A DNA stretch of 64,000 bases, from assembly GCA_947561585.1 (NCBI GenBank), contig CANNZV010001136.1:124001-188000 (forward strand), written 5' to 3'. The notes beneath the pieces were generated by a model that ran no database searches, had not been told where the DNA came from, and saw nothing but the letters and a program-made list of their open reading frames with translations. Origin of the DNA: Caprella mutica. Its lineage: Eukaryota; Arthropoda; Malacostraca; Amphipoda; Caprellidae. A program made the position numbers and the translations under genes. Positions 12,033 through 24,981 of this stretch are shown piece after piece (the first letter of the stretch is position 1; every line of letters starts with the position of its first letter).

Positions 12033-12215
12033 GAGGTAAGTTACGAATAACACATTTTGGATTAAAATATTGATATTTTATTTGTATCCATGATACCAGC
12101 TGGTATCATGGATTGGATACCAATTAAAACAAAAAATAATATATCTAATTATAAATTTTTGTCATACGATCGAAAAAAGTGGAACTGTTCGATAATTCGT
12201 AACTTATCGTATCTC
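12033..12215. mobile_element. Second copy of the GGTAAGTTACG MITE family
   Basis: The right end, read on the minus strand (GATAAGTTACGAATTATCG then ACAGTTCCAC), matches the termini of the 622-802 element, and the left end keeps GGTAAGTTACGAAT. The centre contains a perfect hairpin, ATGATACCAGC / GCTGGTATCAT, near 12089-12110. Confidence 0.5.
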
Positions 12216-13440
12216 AATTAAAGTTAGTAAGTTTGTGTCATGTTCTTCATGACGTCATGTGAGCATATCTCCCCCATGGCTCCTCTATCATCACACTGCT
12301 GCAGTCCCTTCCCCCGGGAGACAATAATATTGTTATTTTATTGTGTCTGCAGAGGAGGCCTGACCAACGGTAACGACTGACAGTGGAACATGAGTAGAAT
12401 AGCATTGGTGCAACTATTTCAAGAACAGCACTATTTTCATTAGCAATGTGTATGAGCATGTTTAAAAGGGCCTGGATATGTATATATATGAACATGTAAT
12501 ATGTATAGGCGAGTATGAAAATGTTTGGACAAGTATGAACATTTTTGGTCGTGAATGAAGTCTGAACATGTTTGGATGCGTCTGAACAAATTTGAACATG
12601 TCTTTAACATGTTTCGTAGGGCTTGAATATGTTTCTGTGTCTCTCAACAAGTTTTCTACAAAAGAAAAATAAGAATATAATTTGTTAACTATTTATAAAA
12701 TAAGATTGAAATCTTTTTTAGCTATTTATCTGATATGCCATTAAAAATTAATTTTGCGCTTCATTCAATAAATCAATAGAGTCATCTTCTCAGTGAAATA
12801 GATAATTATTACTTACTAGGTATTACAGGCTAAGAGTTGACTCTTTAAGAGTAGATAAAGAGTGTCCACGCACGTGCTCTTACAGAACAGAGTAAAGAGT
12901 TGTCTGTGAACACGTGACGTAATCACTGACACACGTGGCTACCTACGTGATAACAATTACATAGTTACAAGGGATAATAGTTACCTAGAGTCAAGGGGTG
13001 GTGAGTATTTAACCAAATCACAGGTCTAGGAAATAAAAATTGACACGAGTTTGAAGATTGGAGAGACACTGAAATAGAGGCAATTGGTAAAGTTTACGTT
13101 ATACTCACAAATTAATATTTAACTAGATGGACCAGTGGAAATTCCAGGGAATTGGGAAATTAACAAATAGGTTTTGGTATAATTAACAAATATGTCTTAA
13201 GAGTGTTTAATATATTTTGTGACGGACTGACCGATTGACACGGGTTCTTTTTATCATAGTATATATCATATTTGTAGATTATCTCTTATAAATATCCTCT
13301 TCATTGGTGCCATTAGGTATTTTGATTTACACCAACTTTATGTGGTGCTATTGGTAGAATGTGTGGTTAACATGTTTTGTAATTATACTGACTGATATTA
13401 TCACAATTCAACTTTTTCTAAACTAAGTTATATTTTAGCT
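12216..13440. other. Spacer, no gene recognised
   Basis: 12840-12960 has several CACGTG or ACGTG cores (for example near 12870 and 12912), which could be E-box-like sites. No coding or RNA gene is supported. Confidence 0.35.
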
Positions 13441-13448
13441 CTGCAGTT

Positions 13449-13720
13449 CTCCCCCCCCCCTTCACTTCCTCCACCTTCGTTTCCTCCACCTTCGTTTCCT
13501 CCACCTTTACTTTCCCCAACTTCACTTCCTCCACCTTCGCTTCCTCCACCCTCACTTCCACCACCTTCACTTCCCCAACCATCACTTCCTCCACCAACAC
13601 TTCCTCCATCTTCACTTCCCCAATCATCACTTCCTCCCCCTTCAGTTCTTCCACTTTCACTTCCCCACCTTCACTTCATCCACCTTCACTTCCCCCGTTA
13701 ACATCCCCCACCTTCACTTT
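13449..13720. repeat. 15-bp minisatellite (CTTCCTCCACCTTCG)
   Basis: About 18 variable units follow a run of 10 C. On the minus strand they read as an 80-residue K-V-E-E-V repeat frame. That frame follows automatically from a 15-bp period and has no other support, so it is not called as a gene. Confidence 0.9.
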
Positions 13721-14879
13721 CAAAACATTCATCACTATATAGTAAGTGACATACCTAAACACACACGCTATCGTATTAATATATAGATGAATAAATAATC
13801 TATAGTTATAAATAATTTGCAACAAATAGAATATATATCAGAGATGTTTTAATTTTAAGAATAATTTAACCTCTCCTATATTTAAATAACGATCAAAATA
13901 TTCCACTTAATGTATATAAGTGTATAAGTTTACTCCATCATCTACACGCACTGTCACCAATACACTAAACCACAAGTGTCGAATTTCTAGCCCGATACAC
14001 TTAAGATTAAATTAGAATATTAACAAGATCAGTTCGACAGTTTCACCACCTTACGTATGATATTCCTACGGACAGACAGACACAGTTTAGCACCAGGCAG
14101 CACTGTACGAGGGACCCTACCTAAGGTTTAACACACCCTATTTGAGGGTAACAGGTTTCTAATGAGCTTACCAAATTGATCATTTGGAAACTATTAGACA
14201 CCGCGGATACATTTTTGGTTACAGCATTTCAATGGGTTTCACTGATTTAAATCAATTGCAATTTCGAACTGCATTGTCACAATAAAACCTGTTGTATAAT
14301 TCAACATTTCTATAATCTGCCAGTGTATTCATATTATAAGTAATAATGTACGAAATTGTATATCAGTCGGAATTACGTAACTTACCCTGTCACAGCACAA
14401 CTATACAATTCATGAAGTGATCAAGCTACAAAGAGGACATCAAGTCCATAGCTACACTATGAATACAGAAAGACACTTTGGAAGTCAATTTAGAAAATGA
14501 TCGACGTGAAATCACAGTATTTGATTGTGTAGTGACTATTGAGCTTTCTGTACACGTTACACTATCAATTCTAGAGTGATTGGACTATATAGAGTAATTA
14601 ATTATATTATTAACAAAGTTTGCAATTGTAGTCACTTTATAAACGTTTACACAATTTCTTCTTAAAAGTGGTGTCGTTTTTGAGATGTAACGTTTTTTAT
14701 TTCAAACTTAATATTCTTTGAGCGATGATAAAATCATATGATTCAAAACTAAGTTCCTGATTTAGATTCTATTGATAATTTCAAATCAAAATAAATTGAT
14801 TCAATTGAAATTAATAGAATATGTAGCAATTTATTTTCGATTTCAAAGTTTATTTGCTGGTCATTTATTATCACATATC
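13721..14879. other. AT-rich spacer, no gene recognised
   Basis: Several short repeated words, and a possible end of the GGTAAGTTACG MITE family (inverted) near 14372-14394. No gene supported. Confidence 0.4.
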
Positions 14880-16420
14880 AGATTATGGTGTCTCAAAAGC
14901 TATAGTCGTATCTTCCGTAGCTAGAATGTATTACTATAGTATTTGAAACTATTCACATTTTCCGTTCCAAAAATATGTTACTGATCTTTCAGAAATTGTT
15001 CAAATATTCCGTTCCTAGATTATTTTCTCAGTAATTCTGAACCTTTTCAAATCTTTAGTGCCAATAGAATATACTGCTGGTGTTTCAGAAGCTGTTCAAT
15101 CTTCCTTTCCTAGAATATACTGCTGGTCTTTCAGATGCTGTTCAAATCTTCTGTTCCTAGAATATACTGCTGGTCTTTCAGATGCTGTTCAAATCTTTGG
15201 TTCCTAGAATATACTGATGGTCTTTCAGATGCTGTTCAAATCTTTGGTTCCTAGAATATACTGATGGTCTTTCAGATGCTGATCCAATCTTCTGTTCCTA
15301 GAATATACTGCTGGTCTTTCAGATGCTGTTCAAATCTTTGGTTCCTAGAATATACTGATGGTCTTTCAGAAGCTGTTCAAATCTTTGGTTCCTAGAATAT
15401 ACTGATGGTCTTTCAGAAGCTGTTCAAATCTTTGGTTCCTAGAATATACTGCTGGTCTTTCAGATGCTGTTCAAATCTTTGGTTCCTAGAATATACTGAT
15501 GGTCTTTCAGATGCTGTTCAAATCTTTGGTTCCTAGAATATACTGCTGGTCTTTCAGATGCTGTTCAAATCTTTGGTTCCTAGAATATACTGATGGTCTT
15601 TCAGATGCTGTTCAAATCTTTGGTTCCTAGAATATACTGCTGGTCTTTCAGATGCTGTTCAAATCTTCTGTTCCTAGAATATACTGATGGTCTTTCAGAT
15701 GCTTTTCAAATCTTTGGTTCCTAGAATATACTGCTGGTCTTTCAGATGCTGTTCAAATCTTTGGTTCCTAGAATATACTGATGGTCTTTCAGAAGCTGTT
15801 CAAATCTTTGGTTCCTAGAATATACTGATGGTCTTTCAGATGCTGTTCAAATCTTTGGTTCCTAGAATATACTGCTGGTCTTTCAGTAGCTGTTCAAATA
15901 TTCCGTTCTTAGAATATACTGCTGGTCTTTCAGAAGCTGTTTAAATCTTTGGTTCTTAGAATATACTGCTGGTCTTTAAGAAGCTGTTCAAATATTCCGT
16001 TCTTAGAATATACTGCTGGTCTTTCAGAAGCTGTTCAAATCTTTGGATCCTAAAATATACTGTTGGTCTTTCAGAAGCTGTTCAAATCTTCCTTTCCTAT
16101 AGAATATACTGCTGGTCTTTCAGAACCTGTTCGAATCTTTGGTTCCTAAAATATACTGCTGGTCTTTCAGAAGCTGTTCAAATCTTCCTTTCCTAGAATA
16201 TACTGCTGGTCTTTCAGAAGCTGCTCGAATCTTCCTTTCCTAGAATATACTGCTGGTCTTTCAGAAGTTTTTCAAATCTTCCGTTCCTATAATATACTGT
16301 CGGTGCAGAAGCTGTTCATATCTTCAGTCCCTAGAATATTATGTTAGTCTTTAAGAAGCTGCTCGGATCTTCCGTTCCTAGAATATACTGCTGGTGTTTC
16401 AGAAGCTGCTCGTATCTCCT
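14880..16420. repeat. 47-bp tandem array, about 32 units
   Basis: Units read TTCCTAGAATATACTG then (A/C)TGGTCTTTCAGA and TGCTGTTCAAATCT. Central units (about 15090-15890) are nearly identical. Units at both edges are increasingly diverged, the usual pattern of an array homogenised by unequal exchange. Confidence 0.96.
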
Positions 16421-17406
16421 GTTTAATTACTTTCTTTGACCGATAAGAGAAGTAAATTGCGTTAGAGATGGGAATGGAGAGGAGCTCATCAGACGTGCTT
16501 GGGATGTCTAGCATTATCTGAGTATAGCCTGTACCAGTTATTTATTGTACAAGGTTATGAAATATTCAGTACGCTGACATAAAAGTCGCAGCTCCATCCC
16601 TGAAATTTGATTTAGATGTAATCAGAACTCACAACAGGATTTTGATTGAATATTCATATACGTATATTAGAAATGGATAGTAAATTGCTAAAAAATGAAA
16701 GAAGATAATTCACATTTTGGGTCGTTGCTCAAACCATATTAATTATCAAAATCTTGGAGAATATGCTTCAAAATTTCTAATTCGTAAATTTGATGAGAAA
16801 TAAAAAATAAATTGATAACTGAATGATGGCAGGAAGATTGAGATTTTGAACTAAAATATAATAAATAGTCTCCCAAATGAAGATATTAAGATAGCTAAGA
16901 TGAATTGGGAATTTTATCATATTAAACTTATTTATTTCAGCTTCAATGTAACTATACTATCACATTCTCAATCCAACATATATTTAAATTCTAAACCTTT
17001 ATCATTCAGATAAGAAATATTACCAAATGCGACATATAAAGCCGATTATTAAAATTCCCGAAAACCATAAATGTATATGCGCAAATTGAACTCGCAAAAT
17101 TAAAAATTACGTTGGTGATGTCGGAATATCAACTATATTTCAGTTCAAAGTTTCGATTAATTTGTTAATATGATATATAAACGGATAATTATGAGTCCTA
17201 ATTGATAATATCTAGGGTTTGATCAATTACTTATCGTACTTCATATCTGGGTAAGGACAATTTCAGGCAGTTAGAATAAGGTTAGAGAAGTTACGGTTTC
17301 AAAAACTCATCGATAACCCATATGGTTTTTATTGTTTGTGATAATTCAGAAATAAATACATACATCCATAGACTTTGGAGCATTACATTAGAGAAGTACA
17401 AAAACT
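16421..17406. other. AT-rich spacer, no gene recognised
   Basis: No long frame, tRNA or obvious transposon end is seen. Confidence 0.5.
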
Positions 17407-17560
17407 TAACCTCTCTATTCGAATCATGTTGAAACTATCATCGTGAATCTGTAAAATTTAACCTCTCTATTCGAATCATATTAAAACTATCATCGTGAAT
17501 CTGTAAAATTTAACCTCTCTATTTGAATCATGTTTAAACTATTCTCGTGTATCTGTAAAA
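17407..17560. repeat. 52-bp direct repeat, three copies
   Basis: Three adjacent copies of a unit beginning AACCTCTCTATTCGAATCAT. The third is more diverged. Confidence 0.9.
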
Positions 17561-20524
17561 ATTGCTGATTTTTTTTAGTAAATTACTCTTGTATCAGTGA
17601 AAATCAGTAAAAAAATTACACTTAAGTATCAGTATTTTCTTGTATCTGTAATAATTGTTGAGATTTTTTTTAAATCACACAGTTTTGACGGCCAGAATTT
17701 TCATAGTTTTTGGGAAGTGAAACCCAACTAGCAATTACATTATATTGATCAATATTTAAACCAATATAGCTTGTATTCAAACTATTCCTTGAAATTTGAA
17801 ACATAATTTAATATTAATAGTTATGATAAATGCGCCAGTGGAATCTCTACTCACACCCCTCCACAACAAAAGAAAAATTATGTATGAGAACATAGGTACA
17901 ACTTATCAGGAAAATGATTTCATTTAAAAAAAAAAACATCTACGTAGAATCAACGGAATGGAAAATTCTGAACATTTTATTTCTGTTTCTGAGTGATTAA
18001 AAGAGCAATAAATTCATTGTGATGTAGATAAATTTAAACTACATAACAAAAAAATTGTATTGGATTGTAGGAAGTTCTATAAAATAGGACTTTAATAACA
18101 AATTTTGTAAAAATACTAATTGGTATCATATTATTTATTAATTAAAATTTTATAAAATATAGTAATGAGCTATATTTATATTAAAAAAAATTTATGATTC
18201 AATTAAAATATTTTTGATTGAAGGTATTTGATATCTAAATGATCAGGAAAGGCTTTATACATTTAAGCTAAAGTTTACTAATTATATAGATTTTACAAAT
18301 CATTTCAATATGATAAATCATATATAGAATATATAATTAAATATTTTCTTAATAATTCTATATTTACAAGCGCATTGAAACAAATTCTTCTCAAATGCCG
18401 ATGAAGTCGAACTTGTTTGAATTCAAATAACGGATTCAAAGGCCGCTAGAGGCGGGGCTTGAGGGCACGCCCTTTTATCAAAGTACCGCCCACTGGCCAT
18501 AATACTGGGATTCGATATTTGGAGTTTCTTACAAGAAATACTGTAATATAAAAAGAAATTGCAAGGAAAAATGTTTGTTTTATAGGTATGAAGTTTAGAA
18601 AGTTTCTTCCAGGATAGAATAAATTAAAAATAATTCTTATTAGAGATTCATATTACATTAATATTAAATTAATTATATGTTAAAACTGGGTATATTTTCT
18701 AGGTAATTGAATTTATATTATATTTTGAGTTAAGATCGATCAATATATCTATTATAAATAATATTTATATAATATAAATTAGATGTTAGCGAAATCTGAT
18801 ATTTAAAAGAAATGGGTCGATTTTTTGAGGATTTAGGATAAGTTCCGAGTTATCGGAATTTATTTTCGATAATTAAACTAAAAACTGTATTATGATATTA
18901 TTATTTAAATAACAATTCGTTTTTGTTCTTCTGATGTGATAGAACATGTAGAACCGTCCAATAACCATCGAGGACATCACCCAATAGTTCTAATTAATCA
19001 CTTAAGAATAGACATCGTTAGACAAACACAGAGAAAAATGACTGAAAATGTACACTATAGTTTAAAGTATTAAATAGTAAGGTGTGAATTGAACACCTGG
19101 CGAAAATTTCAATGAGTTATTAGCTAAAAAGAATTCCCCAAATAGGAATATCCTATTTTGATGTTATTTTTATAAATAATAGCTTATTAATATTTTCATT
19201 TTGTACTTTTAATAATGGATTCTTTACTCCAGTCTTTTATTGACGAAATTAGAATGACCATTTTTAAATAACTATTGTATATAGTGTTAAATATATAGTA
19301 GGTTCTCAATAGTGAATCAATGTTTCATTTTTGTAACTAAACTTAATTCATGATTCTAAATATCTTTGATTTAAATAAATAGTTTGAATAATATGTTTGA
19401 CAATTGATTTTGAAGTAAAACAAATTATATTGACTCTAAATATCTATAGTAAGCTATCAATAAAATAGTATCATGAAATCTAAATTTTGATTTATTTTTG
19501 TTCAATATTTATACATTCACATATATTAGTATATAGTATATAATATATACTATATATTACTATATGTAATGCTATTTCTTATTTCAACCCCTCTAAATGA
19601 AGTCCTGTATAGTGAACCATCCTGATTATAGTTGAGTCCTGAGACATGAAATACCCTGTATAACGATTTAAAAAAATATACTTTGTGTAGTTTTCTATGC
19701 ATCTTTACTTCATAGTGAAGTAAGTTCTATATATTGAACTAGCCATAAAGTTAATTTTCGAGTAGCTCTATACTGTACGGCACAATACAAATAACATTAC
19801 AATCACAATCAACACAATTACACTATGTACAATTAACTGATTAAAAAGTGTGCATCTGTCTTAATCACAGTGTGTAGTAATTATCAAAGTGTCTATGTTA
19901 TGACACCCTTCAAGTGGCCAAAGTCAACCACAATAATCACCAAACAGTCAAGAGAGTGACTGTAGTAACTGGTAAATGTGCACGCTACTCACTTGGAGTT
20001 GACTGTACATTTTAGGGTGTTGAACTAATTATTTTATTTCGCTTAGATGTGGCTTATACAAGGCCTGATAACAGATAAATATTATTCGTCTTCATAAGAA
20101 ATATATTCAAATACTCTTCATTATTTATATAATTAATAAATGAGACCATTAGAGTAAATTAAAATACTATAATATTTTTTAATATACATTTCCATGAAAA
20201 ATTAAAAAAATAAAATTGTTTAAAGTAATTTTTAGAAATTAATTAACTTAAACAATATAATTTTGAAACTAATATTCATTTTTAAAAAGATAATATTTTT
20301 AACAAAAACAATTGATTATTGATATTTTCTTTCAATTTAGTATATAGTGTTAACTTACTGATGATATTTCTTTTTTTAATAGTGTTCAGGTGTGACTAAC
20401 TATAGGAGGCACTGTTACCACCTGCTCCCTCCTCACTTCTCCCGGGGGAAAGATTAGATGGGGGGTGTGGGGATAGAAATATCTGAGGAGTGAAATGAGA
20501 TTGAAATGAAGTGTAAATGAACCA
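17561..20524. other. AT-rich spacer, no gene recognised
   Basis: Only short frames. 18838-18975 may be a diverged copy of the 622-802 MITE family. 19522-19566 is an AT-only palindromic tract (TATAGTATATAATATATAC). A small GC-rich patch near 18440-18500 is unexplained. Confidence 0.45.
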
Positions 20525-22512
20525 CCATTGGATGTAAATGACTGAGGTGATGTATATGACTGAGGTGTTGTAAATTATATTGAGGTGTTGTAAATTATAT
20601 TGATGTGTTGTAAATTATATTGAGGTGTTGTAAATTATATTGAGGTGTTGTAAATTATATTGAGGTGTTGTAAATTATATTGAGGTGTTGTAAATGATTG
20701 ATGTGATGTAAATGATTGAGGTGTTGTAAATTATTGAATTGAGGTTTTGTAAATTACTGAATTGCGGTGTTGTAAATTAATGAATTGCGGTGTTGTAAAT
20801 TACTGAATTGAGGTGCTGTAAATTATTGAATTGCGGTGTTGTAAATTACTGAATTGAGGTGTTGTAAATTACTGAATTGAGGTGTTGTAAATTACTGAAT
20901 TGAGGTGTTGTAAATTACTGAATTGAGGTGTTGTAAATTATTGAATTGCGGTGTTGTAAATTACTGAATTGAGGTGTTGTAAATTACTGAATTGAGGTGT
21001 TGTAAATTATTGAATTGCGGTGTTGTAAATTACTGAATTGAGGTGTTGTAAATTACTGAATTGAGGTGTTGTAAATTACTGAATTGAGGTGTTGTAAATT
21101 ACTGAATTGAGGTGTTGTAAATTACTGAATTGCGGTGTTGTAAATTATTGAATTGAGGTGTTGTAAATTATTGAATTGAGGTGTTGTAAATTATTGAATT
21201 GCGGTGTTGTAAATTACTGAATTGAGGTGTTGTAAATTACTGAATTGAGGTGTTGTAAATTACTGAATTGAGGTGTTGTAAATTACTGAATTGAGGTGTT
21301 GTAAATTATTGAATTGCGGTGTTGTAAATTACTGAATTGAGGTGTTGTAAATTACTGAATTGAGGTGTTGTAAATTACTGAATTGCGGTGTTGTAAATTA
21401 TTGAATTGCAGTGTTGTAAATTACTGAATTGAGGTGTTGTAAATTACTGAATTGAGGTGTTGTAAATTACTGAATTGAGGTGTTGTAAATTATTGAATTG
21501 AGGTGTTGTAAATTATTGAATTGAGGTGTTGTAAATTATTGAATTGAGGTGTTGTAAATTACTGAATTGAGGTGTTGTAAATTACTGAATTGAGGTGTTG
21601 TAAATTATTGAATTGAGGTGTTGTAAATTATTGAATTGAGGTGTTGTAAATTACTGAATTGAGGTGTTGTAAATTACTGAATTGAGGTGTTGTAAATTAC
21701 TGAATTGAGGTGTTGTAAATTACTGAATTGAGGTGTTGTAAATTACTGAATTGAGGTGTTGTAAATTACTGAATTGAGGTGTTGTAAATTATTGAATTGC
21801 GGTGTTGTAAATTACTGAATTGAGGTGTTGTAAATTACTGAATTGAGGTGTTGTAAATTATTGAATTGCGGTGTTGTAAATTACTGAATTGAGGTGTTGT
21901 AAATTACTGAATTGAGGTGTTGTAAATTACTGAATTGAGGTGTTGTAAATTACTGAATTGCGGTGTTGTAAATTATTGAATTGAGGTGTTGTAAATTATT
22001 GAATTGAGGTGTTGTAAATTATTGAATTGCGGTGTTGTAAATTACTGAATTGAGGTGTTGTAAATTACTGAATTGAGGTGTTGTAAATTACTGAATTGAG
22101 GTGTTGTAAATTACTGAATTGAGGTGTTGTAAATTATTGAATTGCGGTGTTGTAAATTACTGAATTGAGGTGTTGTAAATTACTGAATTGAGGTGTTGTA
22201 AATTACTGAATTGCGGTGTTGTAAATTATTGAATTGAGGTGTTGTAAATTACTGAATTGAGGTGTTGTAAATTACTGAATTGAGGTGTTGTAAATTACTG
22301 AATTGAGGTGTTGTAAATTACTGAATTGAGGTGTTGTAAATTACTGAATTGAGGTGTTGTAAATTATTGAATTGAGGTGTTGTAAATTATTGAATTGAGG
22401 TGTTGTAAATTACTGAATTGAGGTGTTGTAAATTACTGAATTGAGGTGTTGTAAATTATTGAATTGAGGTGTTGTAAATTACTGAATTGAGGTGTTGTAA
22501 ATTACTGAATTG
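20525..22512. repeat. 23-bp tandem array, about 86 units, with higher-order structure
   Basis: Unit: GGTGTTGTAAATTACTGAAT plus TGA. Two positions vary between units (ATTACTG or ATTATTG; TTGAGG or TTGCGG). The order of these variants in the block from about 21000 to 21420 is nearly repeated in the block from about 21860 to 22230, shifted by about 36-37 units. The leftmost units are a shorter, 21-22 bp variant. Confidence 0.97.
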
Positions 22513-22852
22513 TTGATTGGGTTTAATTTTATTACTCTTCTTAAAGGTCCCCTCCACTTTAATTTCTTTATTTCTCTATTCATTAGAGCTAAGGTTACTG
22601 ATTACAAAACTGCAAACCATTTCAAATTTGGCTCTCTATTTTTCTCATAATATGTATTGAAGTCATTCTTGTGATTTTTCTTTTACTCTCTGAATTTCAT
22701 GGGGAGATAACAATCAAAATAATTCTGAACAAATTAAAAACTATAAAAAGCTTTTAGACATATTATAAAAGGCTACCTATACCGCCATCTAAATACCATT
22801 ACCATAAAAAAACATTAGGTACCTAAAAGGGTATATACCTAATTACCATTTA

Positions 22853-23686
22853 ATCTATACTAATAATTTCCTTAGTGTGTTTATTTATTTGGTGTCCGCT
22901 TTTACTCGATTGGTTTTAAACATGAAGAATGTAACTATGATAAACACGGGAATATATTGACTTGATATTTAAATTCCCCTGTTTTTATTCAATTTTTAAA
23001 TGTTTTTATCTATGAAAAAGTATCAGTTTATGCAGAAAAATAAATTTTATTTGAGTTCACTGAAAATGACCTAATAACGGGTAATAAATTACTATTGAAT
23101 ACCCGTTATTTTTAACGGGCAAATACACTAGTATAAGATAATACGTGATAAAGCTCGCACTTCATTCTTGTTCTTCTATTGAATCTAACAGAAATGTCAG
23201 TCAGTAACGGTATTTTTAATATTTCTTAAATAATTAATTTCTAATTACGAAGCGAATACTTGATCATTTTCTTTTCTGTTAACTGTGATGTATAACTTCA
23301 GCTTATTAAGTTATAGTACAATTAGCTACTACGTTTAGAAAGAATCTAACCTGTATTAACGTTCAAAATACGTAAAAAATACTCCCAGAGAAATTATTAG
23401 TAAAACATGTGTATTTGCCCGTTAAAATAACGGGTCTTCAATAGTAATTTATTACCCGTTGTTAAGTTATTTTTAGTAAATAAAAATAAAAATTAGAAAA
23501 TTCTGTATAAACTGATACTTATTTCATAAATAAATACATTTAGAAATTGAATAAAAACAGGGGAATTTAAATACCAAGTCAATATATTCCCGTAAGTATC
23601 ATAGTTACATTCTTCACGTTTAATACCCGTCGTGTAAAAGCGGACACCAAATAAATAAACACACTGAAGAAATTATTAGTATAGAT
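22853..23686. mobile_element. Head-to-head element with Helitron-like termini
   Basis: About 290 bp at each end are inverted copies, beginning TCTATACTAATAATTTC at both ends and sitting between A (left) and T (right). That terminus resembles the 5' ends (TCTATACTAATA...) I know from insect Helitrons, which insert between A and T. Inner blocks include ACGGGTAATAAATTACTATT with nearby CCCGTTATT and AACGGGCAAATACAC, which form a local hairpin. No Helitron 3' CTRR end was found, so both ends look like 5' ends. No protein is encoded. Confidence 0.6.
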
Positions 23687-23965
23687 GTTTGACTGTAGCG
23701 CCATCTTCTGAGTCTATTTCAATATCATTTAATTGTTATATTTTAATTAAAGCCAAACTATTTCATATTAACACCAAAAATATCTATGAAGTTAAAACAC
23801 AATATTCGATTTAGTAAATAAAGTAAATAGTAATGAATGAATACTCATAAAGTATATTTCTTAAATATGGATAAAATTAATAAATTGAATATCCATTAGA
23901 ATATTAACAAAACTTACCATTATTACAATTAGAATTTAAATAAATGCAACTCAAAAATCATTGCC
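23687..23965. other. AT-rich spacer
   Basis: No feature is seen apart from proximity to the tRNA terminator. Confidence 0.4.
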
Positions 23966-23970
23966 AAAAA
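23966..23970 (-). terminator. Pol III terminator of tRNA-Arg
   Basis: A run of five T on the minus strand, starting six bases past the tRNA 3' end; this is the normal signal for RNA polymerase III release. Confidence 0.8.
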
Positions 23971-23975
23971 GTTTA

Positions 23976-24048
23976 CATCTTCGACGGGATTCGAACCCGC
24001 GGCCTCTGGATTAGAAGTCCAGCGCGCTATCCACTGCGCCACGAAGAC
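23976..24048 (-). tRNA. tRNA-Arg, anticodon UCU
   Basis: A complete 73-nt cloverleaf with no intron. The acceptor stem is GTCTTCG with CGAAGAT (G-T at the first pair), the D arm has GCGC/GCGC, the anticodon stem is CTGGA/TCCAG with loop CTTCTAA (anticodon UCU, reading AGA), the T arm has GCGGG/CCCGT with loop TTCGAAT, and the discriminator is G. The internal promoters are intact: A box TGGCGCAGTGG and B box GGTTCGAATCC. A T5 terminator follows. It looks functional. Confidence 0.96.
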
Positions 24049-24683
24049 TTACGTTTAATTAAATTTATCAATAAAATGTATTCGAATTTCACTAACATTG
24101 AGTACTTTGACACTCCTAGTACTCGCAAAGTGGGTGTTGTGATACGTCATTCAAAATGTGTCTCGTAATAGACAGATTGGTTTATAGATGTATGTTAGCA
24201 CTCACTTTCCGAGTACTGCAACGTAAGTGACTTAGTAAAAGCTGTATATGCAGTGATGTGTTTTTACAAATAAAAAACACAGTCGATAGTTTATTTCAGT
24301 AAATTGAATGAGTCAAAAACACAGCCATTTCAGTCACAGGTTAAATCAACACTTAACAAACAAATAAAACCTCTGCCAAGCGTGTTCAGAAAGCTATTGA
24401 GTGTTTGTTGTTCTGTTATCTACCTAAAAATAACCAAAGATATTACTCTGTGTTGGTATACATAAATAGTAATATGTAAGATAAATTATTTTTACTGAAA
24501 AATAATCAAATTGACTTAATAATTTTATGAAAATTGATACCATTAGTTAAAATACAAAGATATTTTTTTTAAAATATGGTTGTTATCAATATATATTGAG
24601 ATGAAATATGTAATGATGCATTAATTAAAACAAATATTATACTATAAATAATTTACTATACAAAAAAAAAAAATTCAAATGGT
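24049..24683. other. Spacer between pol III genes
   Basis: No gene seen. Contains a run of about 12 A at 24662-24673, which reads as T12 on the minus strand just beyond the 7SL gene and could act as a back-up terminator. Confidence 0.4.
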
Positions 24684-24981
24684 AAAAGGTTGAAGTTCCT
24701 CTGTGCTAGCGAGGCTGTATACAAGCCCCCCACTCACGGGCGCGATCCCATTACTGCTCGGTACGGGTGCTTTTGGCTGCTGGGTTTCCCCCCTGGCCCG
24801 TTACACACCTCCTTAGACAACCTGGTCATCCCAGGCTACCCCGGGATTGCCATATTGATACCGAGCTTAATGCGGACACCCACTCAACATGGGGGAACCT
24901 GCAACAGGACTCCCCACTGCAAGCTGTTCCTCAACCAAGCCTCCCAGAAGCAGGATTACAGAGCTACGCCACGGCCCCGGC
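24684..24981 (-). ncRNA. 7SL RNA (signal recognition particle RNA)
   Basis: About 298 nt on the minus strand can be followed along metazoan 7SL RNA from end to end. The Alu-domain start GCCGGGGCCGTGGCG is followed by TGTAATCC and GGGAGGCT. The S domain has TGTCCGCATTAAGCTCGGTA then TCAATATGG (helix 6 side), GACCAGGTTGTCTAAGGAGG, the GGAAAC tetraloop and AGCAG of helix 8 (SRP54 site), then GAGCAGTAATGGGATCGCGC. The RNA scaffolds the particle that targets ribosomes to the ER membrane. The 3' end is set at the TTTT run (24684-24687). The 5' end is set by homology and could be a few bases off. The island is far more GC-rich than its flanks. Overlapping plus-strand frames of 111-115 codons are artefacts. 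Confidence 0.93.

Noticed and set aside
13418..13660. 80-codon K-V-E-E-V repeat frame
   Set aside because: A 15-bp repeat keeps frame by arithmetic; no start context, splice site or family supports it.
23944..24168. 74-codon plus-strand frame
   Set aside because: It is the antisense of the tRNA-Arg gene.
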